Positions 1-6,480 of a stretch of DNA of 42,684 nt are shown here, in pieces. How positions within the stretch are numbered: the stretch's first letter is position 1; each line of letters opens with the position of its first letter. The translations under genes and the position numbers were made by a program. This DNA comes from Desulfobaccales bacterium. GTDB lineage: Bacteria > Desulfobacterota > Desulfobaccia > Desulfobaccales > 0-14-0-80-60-11. The notes beneath the pieces are model-generated. The model had not been told where the DNA came from, made no database searches, and saw only the letters and a program-made list of their open reading frames with translations. The DNA is taken from assembly GCA_030694005.1 (NCBI GenBank), contig JAUXZG010000102.1, positions 1 to 42,684 of the forward strand, read 5' to 3'.

Positions 1-872
1 TACCCTGCCCCGCCCAGGAGGCCCCGGGGGCGCACGAACAGGACCAGCAGCAGCACCACGAAGGCGATGACATCCTTGTAGGCGCTGCTTAAGTAGGCCG
101 CGCCCAGGCTTTCCAGGAGTCCCAGGGTGAGGCCCCCCAGGATGGCCCCGGGAAAGGAGCCGAAGCCGCCCAGGATGGCCGCGGCGAAACCTTTAAGGCC
201 CAGCAGCACGCCCACATCATAGCTCAGGGTGGTGATGGGGGTCACCAGGCACCCGGCCAGGCCCCCCAAGGCGCCGGCCAGGGCGAAGCTCGTGGCCTTG
301 ACCCGCCAGACCTTAAGCCCCACCACCGCGGCCGCCGCCTCGTTGGCGGCCACGGCGCGCATGGCCAGGCCCGTGTAGGTCTTCCGAAAGAATAAGATAA
401 GAAAGACGATGGCGAGGGCGGTGAGCGCCAGGATCCACAAGGTCTGGGGCAGGATGGTGGCCCCTAACAGGCCTACCGGTTCCTCTCCGGACAGAGGCGG
501 CACGGCCATGCGGCTTTTGCCCCAGATGAGTTTCATGCCCCCCCTTAAGATGATGGACAGCCCGATGGTCAAAAAGATCAGCACCAGGTGACTCTGGGAG
601 CGGGAGGGTCTTAAGCCCAGCTCCTCTACCATTATGGCCACCAGCGTCACCCCAGCCACCGCCGCGGCCAGGGCCGGGGCCATGGGCAGGCCGGCCGCAA
701 ACAGGGCGCTGTAGAGCACCATGCCGCCCAGGGACACAAAATCCACCTGGGTGAAATTGACGATGCCCATGGTGTTGTGCACCACCCCGAAGCCTAAGGC
801 CACCAGGGCGTAGATGGCCCCTCCGGTCAAACCGGCGAAGATGAACTGGATCAGGTCCTGAAGGTTGCCCAT
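1..872 (-). CDS. livH: Branched-chain amino-acid ABC transporter permease LivH (3' end cut by window)
   Basis: Inner-membrane permease of a Liv/HAAT ABC importer for branched-chain amino acids. The reading frame is open from the ATG at 872 to the window edge, about 290 residues, so only the last few residues can be missing. The N-terminus (MGNLQDLIQFIFAGLTGGAI) and the segment GLGFGVVHNTMGIVNF-like (here ALGFGVVHNTMGIVNF) are typical of LivH. So are the central MRAVAANEAAA loop, the LGGFGSFPGAILGG segment and the C-terminal LFVRPRGLLG. Multiple hydrophobic helices alternate with short loops. LivM, LivG and LivF would be expected just outside the window, downstream on this strand. Family identity is clear from the motifs; the transported substrate is inferred. 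Confidence 0.9.
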   Translation of the reverse strand, partial: MGNLQDLIQFIFAGLTGGAIYALVALGFGVVHNTMGIVNFTQVDFVSLGGMVLYSALFAAGLPMAPALAAAVAGVTLVAIMVEELGLRPSRSQSHLVLIFLTIGLSIILRGGMKLIWGKSRMAVPPLSGEEPVGLLGATILPQTLWILALTALAIVFLILFFRKTYTGLAMRAVAANEAAAAVVGLKVWRVKATSFALAGALGGLAGCLVTPITTLSYDVGVLLGLKGFAAAILGGFGSFPGAILGGLTLGLLESLGAAYLSSAYKDVIAFVVLLLVLFVRPRGLLGGAG

Positions 873-890
873 GGTCCTTCTAGAGTAGAG

Positions 891-1095
891 TTTGGGGGGA
901 GGGCCAGGGACCTGAGGTCACCTTACAATCTCCCCCCACCCCCCCCCCTCCCAACCCGCTGAAGGGTTGCCGGTGTTAGGCGGGGCTTTAAGCCCTGCCT
1001 AACACCGGCAACATTTTCCCCCCATAAGGGATTGGGGGAGGGGGTGGGGGGGAGTTTTTTGTAAGGGTAAGGGTCTGTGACCCTTAGCCCCCTCC
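891..1095. repeat. Composite G/C-run palindromic repeat block
   Basis: The first part of the 364-base gap between livH and the nifU remnant holds no credible gene, only nested inverted repeats. A decayed hairpin starts at 891 (GGGGGGAGGGCCAGGGACCT). A nearly perfect 23-bp-arm palindrome lies at 966-988/990-1012, with one mismatch. Outer C-runs (931-955) and G-runs (1033-1052) pair around it. A further palindrome with TAAGGG/CCCTTA arms sits at 1067-1086. The segment GAGTTTTTTGTAAGGG recurs exactly at about 17506, and CCCCTCCCAACCCG recurs at about 17537, so this is a modular dispersed repeat. Confidence 0.7.
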
Positions 1096-1202
1096 TCCAC
1101 AATCCATAGCCAATCAAATTATATGAAGGGGGCAGGGTCTGGCAAGGAAAAAGGCGGCGGCGGTCAGCCGCGGCCACGGCGGCGAACCTGCCAGTAGCAT
1201 AT

Positions 1203-1239
1203 TAAAGGAGATACGGCCTCCGCTGCCATATCCCCTTTA
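1203..1239 (-). terminator. Probable intrinsic terminator after the nifU remnant
   Basis: An imperfect inverted repeat (arms 1204-1217 and 1225-1238, two mismatches) overlaps the last codons of the nifU remnant on the minus strand. It is followed by TTTAATA. It would end the nifS'-rrf2-nifU' transcript. The U-tract is short, so strength is uncertain. Confidence 0.4.
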
Positions 1240-1607
1240 TCTGGTTCTCTCCTGATAATTCTTGATGGCCGGCGCCAGGGCCTCCGCCCCCAGGTTGTTG
1301 CAGTGCGTCTGGTTCTTAGGTAGGCCGCCTAAAGTTTTGGCCACCGCTTTGTGGCGATCTTTTGGGCTTCTTTAAGTTTCTTGCCTTTGGCGATCCCGCT
1401 CACCATACTGGAGACCACAATCGCCGCCACACTTCCAAGGGTTTGGAACTTAACCTCCATCAGGCGGGCGTCTTTGACTTTGATCTAAAAGGTTATCATA
1501 TCGCCGCAGACGGGTTTGCCCGCTTCGCCGATACCGGCCGCATCCTCGATAACCCCGGCATTCCTGGGATTGGCAAAATGGCCCATAACGGTTTCGCGGT
1601 AAATTAT
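1237..1607 (-). pseudogene. Decayed NifU/IscU-type Fe-S scaffold gene
   Basis: The conceptual translation matches the NifU N-terminal (IscU-like) scaffold that holds nascent [2Fe-2S] clusters. It reads IYRETVMGHFANPRNAGVIE, then a conserved GxxVCGD-type motif (KPVCGDM), and finally QTHCNNLGAEALAPAIKNY. Several lesions are visible. The expected start codon is ATA at 1607. A TAG replaces the usual Tyr after the CGDMITF stretch. The second ligand region, normally GCGAA, reads GSVAA and so lacks its Cys. A frameshift falls in the ATKAVAKTLGG region. The first and third ligand Cys remain. It directly follows the Rrf2 regulator gene, with which its 5' end would overlap. Two coding lesions plus loss of a cluster ligand argue for a true pseudogene rather than sequencing error. 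Confidence 0.85.
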
Positions 1608-2038
1608 TTATCCTCGTTAGCCTCGATTGGAGGCTTCCCCAGGTTCACCAAATCGGCCAGAGTGATGCCCTGCAACTTGTCAAACATGGCCCGGGCGGCC
1701 TCCCGCCAGATATAGCGCGTGGGGCAACTTTTGGACCGCTCGCAGACTAAGGGATTGTCTGAACATTCCACGAAGGTCGCGCCTTCTTCCATCAGGGTCA
1801 CGATTTCCGCCACGGTAATTTCCTGGGGGGCCTTCGCCAGAATATGCCCCCCTTTGGGGCCCCGCACACTTTTCACATAATGTGCCTTCTTTAAGGGAAT
1901 GATGATCTGCTCCAGATATTTCAAGGAAATGCCCTGGCGTTTGGCAATGCTCGCCAGATTGAGGGGCCCCTGGTCGTAGTGCTGGGCCATATCCAGCATG
2001 AGTCGGGTGCCATACCGGCTTTTAGTGGAAAGTTTCAT
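1604..2038 (-). CDS. Rrf2/IscR-family [Fe-S] transcriptional regulator
   Basis: A 144-residue regulator of the Rrf2 family, whose members sense Fe-S cluster status, NO or redox and bind AT-rich palindromes as dimers. The N-terminus MKLSTKSRYGTRLMLDMA is the classic Rrf2 start. A winged helix-turn-helix follows at about residues 10-80, including GISLKYLEQI and SVRGPKGGH. A cysteine cluster at about residues 92-106 (VECSDNPLVCERSKSC) has the spacing of an Fe-S ligand loop, so cluster binding is likely. The start codon lies 3 bases after the nifS remnant stop, behind a GGGGGGTGAG ribosome site. It is the only intact gene of a collapsed nif/isc-type operon, so its present targets may lie elsewhere. 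Confidence 0.9.
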   Translation of the reverse strand: MKLSTKSRYGTRLMLDMAQHYDQGPLNLASIAKRQGISLKYLEQIIIPLKKAHYVKSVRGPKGGHILAKAPQEITVAEIVTLMEEGATFVECSDNPLVCERSKSCPTRYIWREAARAMFDKLQGITLADLVNLGKPPIEANEDK

Positions 2039-2041
2039 TGC

Positions 2042-2315
2042 TCACCCCCCGGCGGCTGCCGCCATTTTCTTGCGCCATAACGGAGAAAAGGAGCGCCGTT
2101 TTTCCACCGCTAAAGGAAGTTGTTTAAGGACATAGTGCATTCCTTCTTCCCGGTTGTCTTGATTCAGCGTCAAGACGATGGACCCCTGGGCCGGATCAGG
2201 GCGCATCCCGATGACGCCCAGCACCGGCGAGGTCTTCAGGGCCTGGGAGGCGCAGGCGGACCCGGTAGACCAGGTCTGCTGTGGCCTCAGCCTTACATTG
2301 GTTAAGGAAGCTCAT
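2042..2315 (-). pseudogene. C-terminal remnant of a NifS/IscS cysteine desulfurase
   Basis: Only the last part of a PLP-dependent cysteine desulfurase can be read. It starts at the active-site loop STGSACASQALK, where Cys is the persulfide-forming residue, and passes through AQGSIVLTLNQDNREEG to an ending EKRRSFSPLWRKK. All of these match the C-terminus of NifS. The PLP-binding N-terminal three quarters are absent. An ATG at 2315 with an AGGAG ribosome site opens in a different frame, which suggests that the promoter and leader were joined to the gene's tail by a large internal deletion. It ends 3 bases before the rrf2 start. It cannot encode an active enzyme. Confidence 0.8.
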
Positions 2316-2356
2316 CTTTATTCTCCTGGCCCCTAACACCGAAAATAAACTATTCC

Positions 2357-2373
2357 TATATAACTTGTATATA
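2357..2373. promoter_or_regulatory. Candidate Rrf2 operator/promoter region
   Basis: A perfect AT-rich inverted repeat, TATATA-ACTTG-TATATA, lies about 40 bases upstream of the ATG that once opened the nifS gene. Rrf2 proteins bind AT-rich palindromes of this size, so autoregulation is plausible. This is inference from position and symmetry. The rest of the 2316-2654 gap shows no gene. Confidence 0.35.
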
Positions 2374-2604
2374 AAAAATGGCTCTAATTAAATTTTTTAT
2401 TGTCCAAAGTAAAGCCAGGTTCTACAGAAAAGTTCAGGCAAAGAGAAATAAGACCCAAACCCGGCCGACTTCGGTAATTCTTAAGCAGCTGAACCGGGAC
2501 CTCATTGCGGGACGGACCCCGACCATCGGGAAATACTCGCCGCCGGTTCTAACCGACTGTGGGGCCGGGCCGGCGGTTTGGCGAGATTCACTTGGGAGAG
2601 GTCA

Positions 2605-2634
2605 TTGTCAAGTCCAGAAAGAAAGTGGTATTAT
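2605..2634 (+). promoter_or_regulatory. Sigma-70-like promoter for the MCE gene
   Basis: TTGTCA (2605-2610) and TATTAT (2629-2634) are separated by 18 bases. They precede the AAGAGGAG ribosome site at about 2643, giving a leader of roughly 15 bases. Motif match only. Confidence 0.45.
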
Positions 2635-2654
2635 CAAAAAATTAAGAGGAGTCT

Positions 2655-3587
2655 ATGGAAGAGGGTTTTAGCCCCCGGGAAAAGCTGGTGGGTTTCTTTA
2701 TCCTGGTGATGATCATCATTACCATGGTGACCCTGCTGGTGATCGGCCAGGGGAAAGGCTGGTTCCAATCGCAAAAAACTTATCTGATCAAATTTAAGCA
2801 GGGTTATAACCTCCGCCAGGGTTCCCTGGTAAAGATGTTTAATACCGAGATCGGCAAAGTCAGCAATATGCGCATCAGTCGCGTGATGGATGAAAATCAG
2901 GTGGAAATCAGCATCAAGGTCCTGGCGGAATACTTCGATCTCATTCGCCAGGATTCCATCGCCGAAGTCGTGAGCCCCACCCTGATCGGCAGCGAATATG
3001 TGGAGATCAGCCCCGGCTCTTCCGGTTATCCCCCCATCCAGGAGTACGGCACCATTCCTTCCCAGGCCAGAAAAAGCATGACCGAATCCATCGCCGAATT
3101 TTTCAATGAGGAACGCATTCAGCAATTTCAGACTATTTTGACTAATTTTACCCAGTTCAGCGAGCAATTGAAAAACCACGAAAAGGCCTGGCTGAGTTCG
3201 GTAAAACATGTGGATGAGATCATGGTGGCCCTGCTTGAGGCCCAGGGAACCATGGGGCAACTAATCATGAAGCAGGATTTTTATAACCGCCTGAACGAGA
3301 GTTTGGCACACTTAGACAAACTCCTGAAAGAGGCGCAAAATATCGCCGGCGATATCAAGCCCGCGGCCCAGGCCGTGGCCCAGGAGGTGGAGACCCTGAA
3401 AGGTATTCTGGCGGACATCAAGGAGGGGGCCCAGGAATTCCCCGGCCTGATGGAGTCGGCCGGAGAAGCCACCCGGGGAGGCAAAGAGGTGGTGGACGCC
3501 GTCAAGGCCAACCCGCTGATTCGTATGACCCTGCCCAAGGGCAAACCCAGCCGGGCCATTCAGGTGGAACCCCGACATGTCCCCTAA
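2655..3587 (+). CDS. MCE/MlaD-family lipid-transport protein
   Basis: A 310-residue periplasmic lipid-carrier subunit anchored in the inner membrane. MCE proteins form hexameric rings that pass phospholipids or other hydrophobic molecules between membranes. Residues about 10-31 form one TM helix (GFFILVMIIITMVTLL). The MCE domain spans about 40-118, including FKQGYNLRQGSLVKM, IGKV and the closing SPTLIGSEYVEISPG. The rest is predicted helical (about 135-290) with amphipathic repeats. The start follows an AAGAGGAG site. Its last 11 bases overlap the TPR lipoprotein gene, so the two are translationally coupled. The MlaE-like permease and MlaF-like partner are encoded convergently at 4682-6480 rather than in the same operon. 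Confidence 0.85.
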   Translation: MEEGFSPREKLVGFFILVMIIITMVTLLVIGQGKGWFQSQKTYLIKFKQGYNLRQGSLVKMFNTEIGKVSNMRISRVMDENQVEISIKVLAEYFDLIRQDSIAEVVSPTLIGSEYVEISPGSSGYPPIQEYGTIPSQARKSMTESIAEFFNEERIQQFQTILTNFTQFSEQLKNHEKAWLSSVKHVDEIMVALLEAQGTMGQLIMKQDFYNRLNESLAHLDKLLKEAQNIAGDIKPAAQAVAQEVETLKGILADIKEGAQEFPGLMESAGEATRGGKEVVDAVKANPLIRMTLPKGKPSRAIQVEPRHVP

Positions 3588-4488
3588 CCTTGGGTGGATG
3601 CTGGGGCTTTTGCTGTTGGCCCTGATAATCTGCGGCTGCTCAGCCCGGCAGGGTCCCTATGGGCAGCAGGTGCAGCGGGTCACCGATCTTTCCCTGCAGG
3701 GAGAACAGTGGATCCTTAAAGGAGATTTAAAAAGGGCTGACCGGGACTTTTCCCGGGCCTTGGAGCTGAGCCGGGCCGTGGACTACCCCCGGGGGGTAGC
3801 CCAGCACCTCAACAATTTAGGCGCCGTGGCCCTGGAACAAGGGGACCTAAAAAAGGCCGAAAGTCTATTCATGCAAGCCTGGGACCTGAACCAGGACCTC
3901 AATGATTGGGCCGAAGCCAGCACCAACCAGGCCAACCTGGCCACGGTGGCTCAGAAGGCCAAAGATTTAGGAAAGGCCGAGCAACATTTGCGCGCCGCCC
4001 AGGACGCGGCCCAAAAGTCCAAATCCAGGGCGGCCTTGGGCCAGGTGCTTTGTCGCTGGGGCTCCTTTTATCTGGATCAAAACGATCTCCCGGCTGCCCG
4101 GCAATTTCTTACGCAGGCCCAACCCCTGGCCGCCACTCCGGCCCTGAAGGGGAACCTCTACCACCAATGGGGCAGGTTATACCTGGCCCAGGGAGACACC
4201 TCAGCGGCTGCCGAAAATTTTACCAAAGCCCTAAACGCCGATCGCGAGGTCCTGGACCGGGCGGCCATGGCCGCGGACCTGTTTTCTCTGGGGGAGACCT
4301 ATCAGGCGGGGGGGGAGTGGCCCCGGGCCTTCTATTATTATGGCCGCGCCTTTGATGTTTACGCCGCCCTGGGGAAAAAGTCGCCCCTCAAGGAGTGCTT
4401 AAACCGGCTGCGGGAAGTCAACACCCAGGGCCATCTCGGCCAGTCTCTGGAGAGGTTCGAAAAACCCCCGCAACTCCCTTCTCCCTGA
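3577..4488 (+). CDS. TPR-repeat lipoprotein
   Basis: A 303-residue exported lipoprotein. The N-terminus has a hydrophobic signal (LGLLLLALII) ending in the lipobox I-C-G-C, with the lipidated Cys at residue 21. The remainder is a chain of about six TPR-like helical pairs (for example QHLNNLGAVALEQGDLKKAE and LYHQWGRLYLAQGD), a protein-binding scaffold. It overlaps the MCE gene by 11 bases, which suggests it works with the MCE ring, perhaps as a periplasmic or outer-membrane docking partner. MCE systems of other bacteria also use accessory lipoproteins. The exact role is unknown. Confidence 0.8.
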   Translation: MSPNLGWMLGLLLLALIICGCSARQGPYGQQVQRVTDLSLQGEQWILKGDLKRADRDFSRALELSRAVDYPRGVAQHLNNLGAVALEQGDLKKAESLFMQAWDLNQDLNDWAEASTNQANLATVAQKAKDLGKAEQHLRAAQDAAQKSKSRAALGQVLCRWGSFYLDQNDLPAARQFLTQAQPLAATPALKGNLYHQWGRLYLAQGDTSAAAENFTKALNADREVLDRAAMAADLFSLGETYQAGGEWPRAFYYYGRAFDVYAALGKKSPLKECLNRLREVNTQGHLGQSLERFEKPPQLPSP

Positions 4489-4608
4489 TTATCTGGGAGA
4501 AAAATATATCCCCCCGCGCCAAAGTCCCCCCAACCATCCCCAGTAAATTCTTTCTTCCGCCCAGGAACCCGATACCAGGTTAAGACCTCTGCAAAAGTTA
4601 TACATCAG

Positions 4609-4639
4609 AAAAAAGTAGGGTGCGCATTGCGCACCCTAC
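4609..4639 (-). terminator. Intrinsic terminator between convergent MCE-related genes
   Basis: A perfect palindrome with 12-bp arms (4615-4626 and 4628-4639, core GGGTGCGCA) is followed on the minus strand by six T (complement of A4609-A4614). It should stop transcription from the MlaF-like gene, and its stem could also act from the plus side. The GTAGGGTGCGCA palindrome is also a widespread bacterial repeat sequence. Confidence 0.65.
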
Positions 4640-4681
4640 ATTGACTCAGTTATAAAAATGTTACTGAGGGGCCGTATCCTT

Positions 4682-5404
4682 TCATAACAAAGACAGAAAG
4701 GCGGTCAAAGGCTGTTCTTTCTGCTCCAGGAATCGGCTTTCTTCTAAATGGCCGGCCTGCAGCCTGAGAAGCCGGTGGGCCAAGGGGTGAAAGGCCTTCA
4801 GGGAGCGGCCCATGATGATGGCCGCGCGGTCTTGCTCCTCCAGATAATTCTTCAGCCACGGGAAAACCATCTTATAAGTTTCCCCGGCTCTCAGAGGGCC
4901 TTCCAGGGCCGCCAGGATTAATTCCGGCCCCTTGACCAATTCCCGAGCCCAAAGGGCCCTGAAATAAACGGCTTCCGGCACTTGCGGCGGGAAGCGGGAC
5001 AGATAGGGACCTAAACCCAAAAATTCTAGCAACGCCCCATGTTGGCGGGAAACTTCCCATACCGTGCAGTCCTGATAATAGCAGGGACCCAGGGCGATGT
5101 TCTCCATCAAAGTGAGGCGGTGCAAAAGAACCTGCCGGGGAGTAATATAGGCAATCTGCCGGCGCAGGTGGTAAAGTTCAGACCTGGGCGCCTTGGCGGT
5201 GTCCTTCCCCCAATGCCGCACCCGGCCCCCCGCCGGGGCGCGCAGGGTGGCGGCCACGCTGAGCAGGGCTTCGCTCTCGGCCAGGTCCACTCCTTCAATT
5301 AACAGGACTTCCTTTAACCCCAGATTCAGGTCAAAGGGCGCCGGCCAGCTTAAAGGATGCTCCGGCAGCGTTACTTGCTTAAAGATGAGGCTGTGACGCA
5401 GCAT
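4682..5404 (-). CDS. MlaF-like ABC subunit with all ATPase motifs lost
   Basis: A 240-residue protein with the length and segment order of an ABC nucleotide-binding domain of the MlaF type, but without its catalytic residues. Where Walker A (GxxGxGKST) is expected, residues 37-45 read EGVDLAESE. The Q-loop region is ITPRQVLLHRLTLMENI. At the signature LSGGxxxR it has QVPEAVYFR (141-149), then ALWARELVKGPELILAALEG, so Walker B LLLDEPT has become LILAALEG. The H-loop VTHD has become IMGRS (198-202). The frame is open and compositionally like its neighbours, so it looks selected rather than decayed. It probably plays a structural role with MlaE. A hairpin at 5525-5548 separates it from mlaE. The fold assignment is by motif alignment only. 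Confidence 0.7.
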   Translation of the reverse strand: MLRHSLIFKQVTLPEHPLSWPAPFDLNLGLKEVLLIEGVDLAESEALLSVAATLRAPAGGRVRHWGKDTAKAPRSELYHLRRQIAYITPRQVLLHRLTLMENIALGPCYYQDCTVWEVSRQHGALLEFLGLGPYLSRFPPQVPEAVYFRALWARELVKGPELILAALEGPLRAGETYKMVFPWLKNYLEEQDRAAIIMGRSLKAFHPLAHRLLRLQAGHLEESRFLEQKEQPLTAFLSLL

Positions 5405-5428
5405 GGCTTGGTCAATTTGTATGAAGAT

Positions 5429-5459
5429 AGCTTTCAGCAGTCAGCTTTCAGCTTTCAGC
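5429..5459. repeat. Short tandem AGCTTTCAGC repeats
   Basis: Three near copies of AGCTTTCAGC lie just upstream of the MlaF-like gene. They are short and probably neutral, but they sit in the expected promoter region of that gene. Confidence 0.4.
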
Positions 5460-5524
5460 AAAGATTAAGGGTTGGCGAAGACAACTAAAATGTAGGGTAG
5501 GCACAGCCCACCATACAGTCTTAA

Positions 5525-5548
5525 AGAACAGCCGGGGGCGGCTGTTCT
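5525..5548 (-). terminator. Hairpin between mlaE-like and mlaF-like genes
   Basis: A 9-bp inverted repeat (AGAACAGCC / GGCTGTTCT, 6-base loop) lies 95 bases after the MlaE stop on the minus strand and is followed by TTTAAG. It may attenuate or end the long upstream operon, which would make the MlaF-like gene separately expressed. The U-tract is weak. Confidence 0.4.
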
Positions 5549-5643
5549 AAATTTCCATGTTTCGTTGTGCCCCCCGGGCATGATTGTTAGCCTGAAAGCT
5601 CACGGGATTTCCTTGAGTTGACCCTTCTTAAAAATGGCGCCCC

Positions 5644-6480
5644 TCACAGGTAGTAGGCCATGGTCAGGATGATATCCACGACCGCCAAGAGCACCAGGGA
5701 GGTGAGCGCCCCCTTGGAAGTATAGAGGGCGATTTCTCCTAAGTCTTTCTCGGCCTTCAGACCGAAGTAAATAGAAACCGAGGCAATGACCATGCCGAAG
5801 GCGGTGCACTTGGCAAAACCCACGGCCAAATCAAGCCATTGCAGCGCATGGATAAACGACAGCCAGAATTTCCCCCAAAACACGTCGGCAAACATTTGCG
5901 CAAAGAGAAACCCACCTAACACCGCCGAAAAGGTGCAAAGCACATATAAGGCCATCAGGCTGATGGTCAGGGCCCAAAGGCGCGGCACCCCCAGATACCG
6001 GTAAGGGTCAATGCCCATCATTTTCAAGGCCTCAACCTCCCGGGTCACGGACAAAGTGCCCAGCTCCGCGGTTATGGCGGACCCGGAGCGGAGCAGGACG
6101 AAAAACGCGGCCCACACCGGCCCCACCTCCCGCACCACGATGGTCACCAACAGCCAGCCGACAAACTCCTCGCCCTGGACCTTGACCAACTGCTGGGTGG
6201 CATGGACAATCACCAACAGGCCCAACATGAGGGCCGAAAAGACCAGCACATGGGCCCCCTGGATGGCGGTAAAATAAACCTGCTGGGCCGTCTCCCGCAA
6301 AATTAGGCGTAGGCCGACGGCGCTGGCAAAGGTGGTCAACAGCAGGCGGTAAAACAGGGCGCAGATGTCCAAAAGATTAGCGGCATAGCTTGAGATCGCC
6401 TCGGCAATTTTAGTTACGGCCTGCCCCAGAAGAAGTCCCAGGACCCTGATCTGCCTGGATATGAGGTTACCGGCTTTCAT
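5644..6480 (-). CDS. MlaE-family lipid ABC transporter permease
   Basis: A 278-residue inner-membrane permease of the MlaE/YrbE family, which sits under an MCE ring and couples lipid movement to an ATPase. The family signature is well kept: REVGPVWAAFF, RSGSAITAELGTLSVT, EVEALKMMGIDPYRYLGVPR, followed by four or so hydrophobic helices. The start was placed at the ATG at 6480 rather than the longer upstream frame. That ATG overlaps the TGA of the sensor-like gene as ATGA, and the protein from here has the usual family length. The ATGA junction implies coupled translation with the sensor. Its expected ATPase partner in this window (4682-5404) lacks catalytic motifs, so an ATPase encoded elsewhere or ATP-independent action must be considered. 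Confidence 0.85.
   Translation of the reverse strand: MKAGNLISRQIRVLGLLLGQAVTKIAEAISSYAANLLDICALFYRLLLTTFASAVGLRLILRETAQQVYFTAIQGAHVLVFSALMLGLLVIVHATQQLVKVQGEEFVGWLLVTIVVREVGPVWAAFFVLLRSGSAITAELGTLSVTREVEALKMMGIDPYRYLGVPRLWALTISLMALYVLCTFSAVLGGFLFAQMFADVFWGKFWLSFIHALQWLDLAVGFAKCTAFGMVIASVSIYFGLKAEKDLGEIALYTSKGALTSLVLLAVVDIILTMAYYL

Noticed and set aside
891-1095. Possible CRISPR or rRNA-like structure in the hairpin block
   Set aside because: No regular repeat-spacer pattern and no RNA-gene core; the structure is explained by nested palindromes.
1362-1715. 117-residue plus-strand frame over the nifU/rrf2 region
   Set aside because: Antisense to the nifU remnant and rrf2, no family match, no ribosome site; it is a shadow frame.
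2378-2671. 97-residue plus-strand frame before the MCE gene
   Set aside because: Overlaps the MCE gene start in another frame, basic low-quality sequence, and its middle contains the likely MCE promoter.
2634-3260. 208-residue minus-strand frame
   Set aside because: Fully antisense to the MCE gene; His-rich shadow composition.
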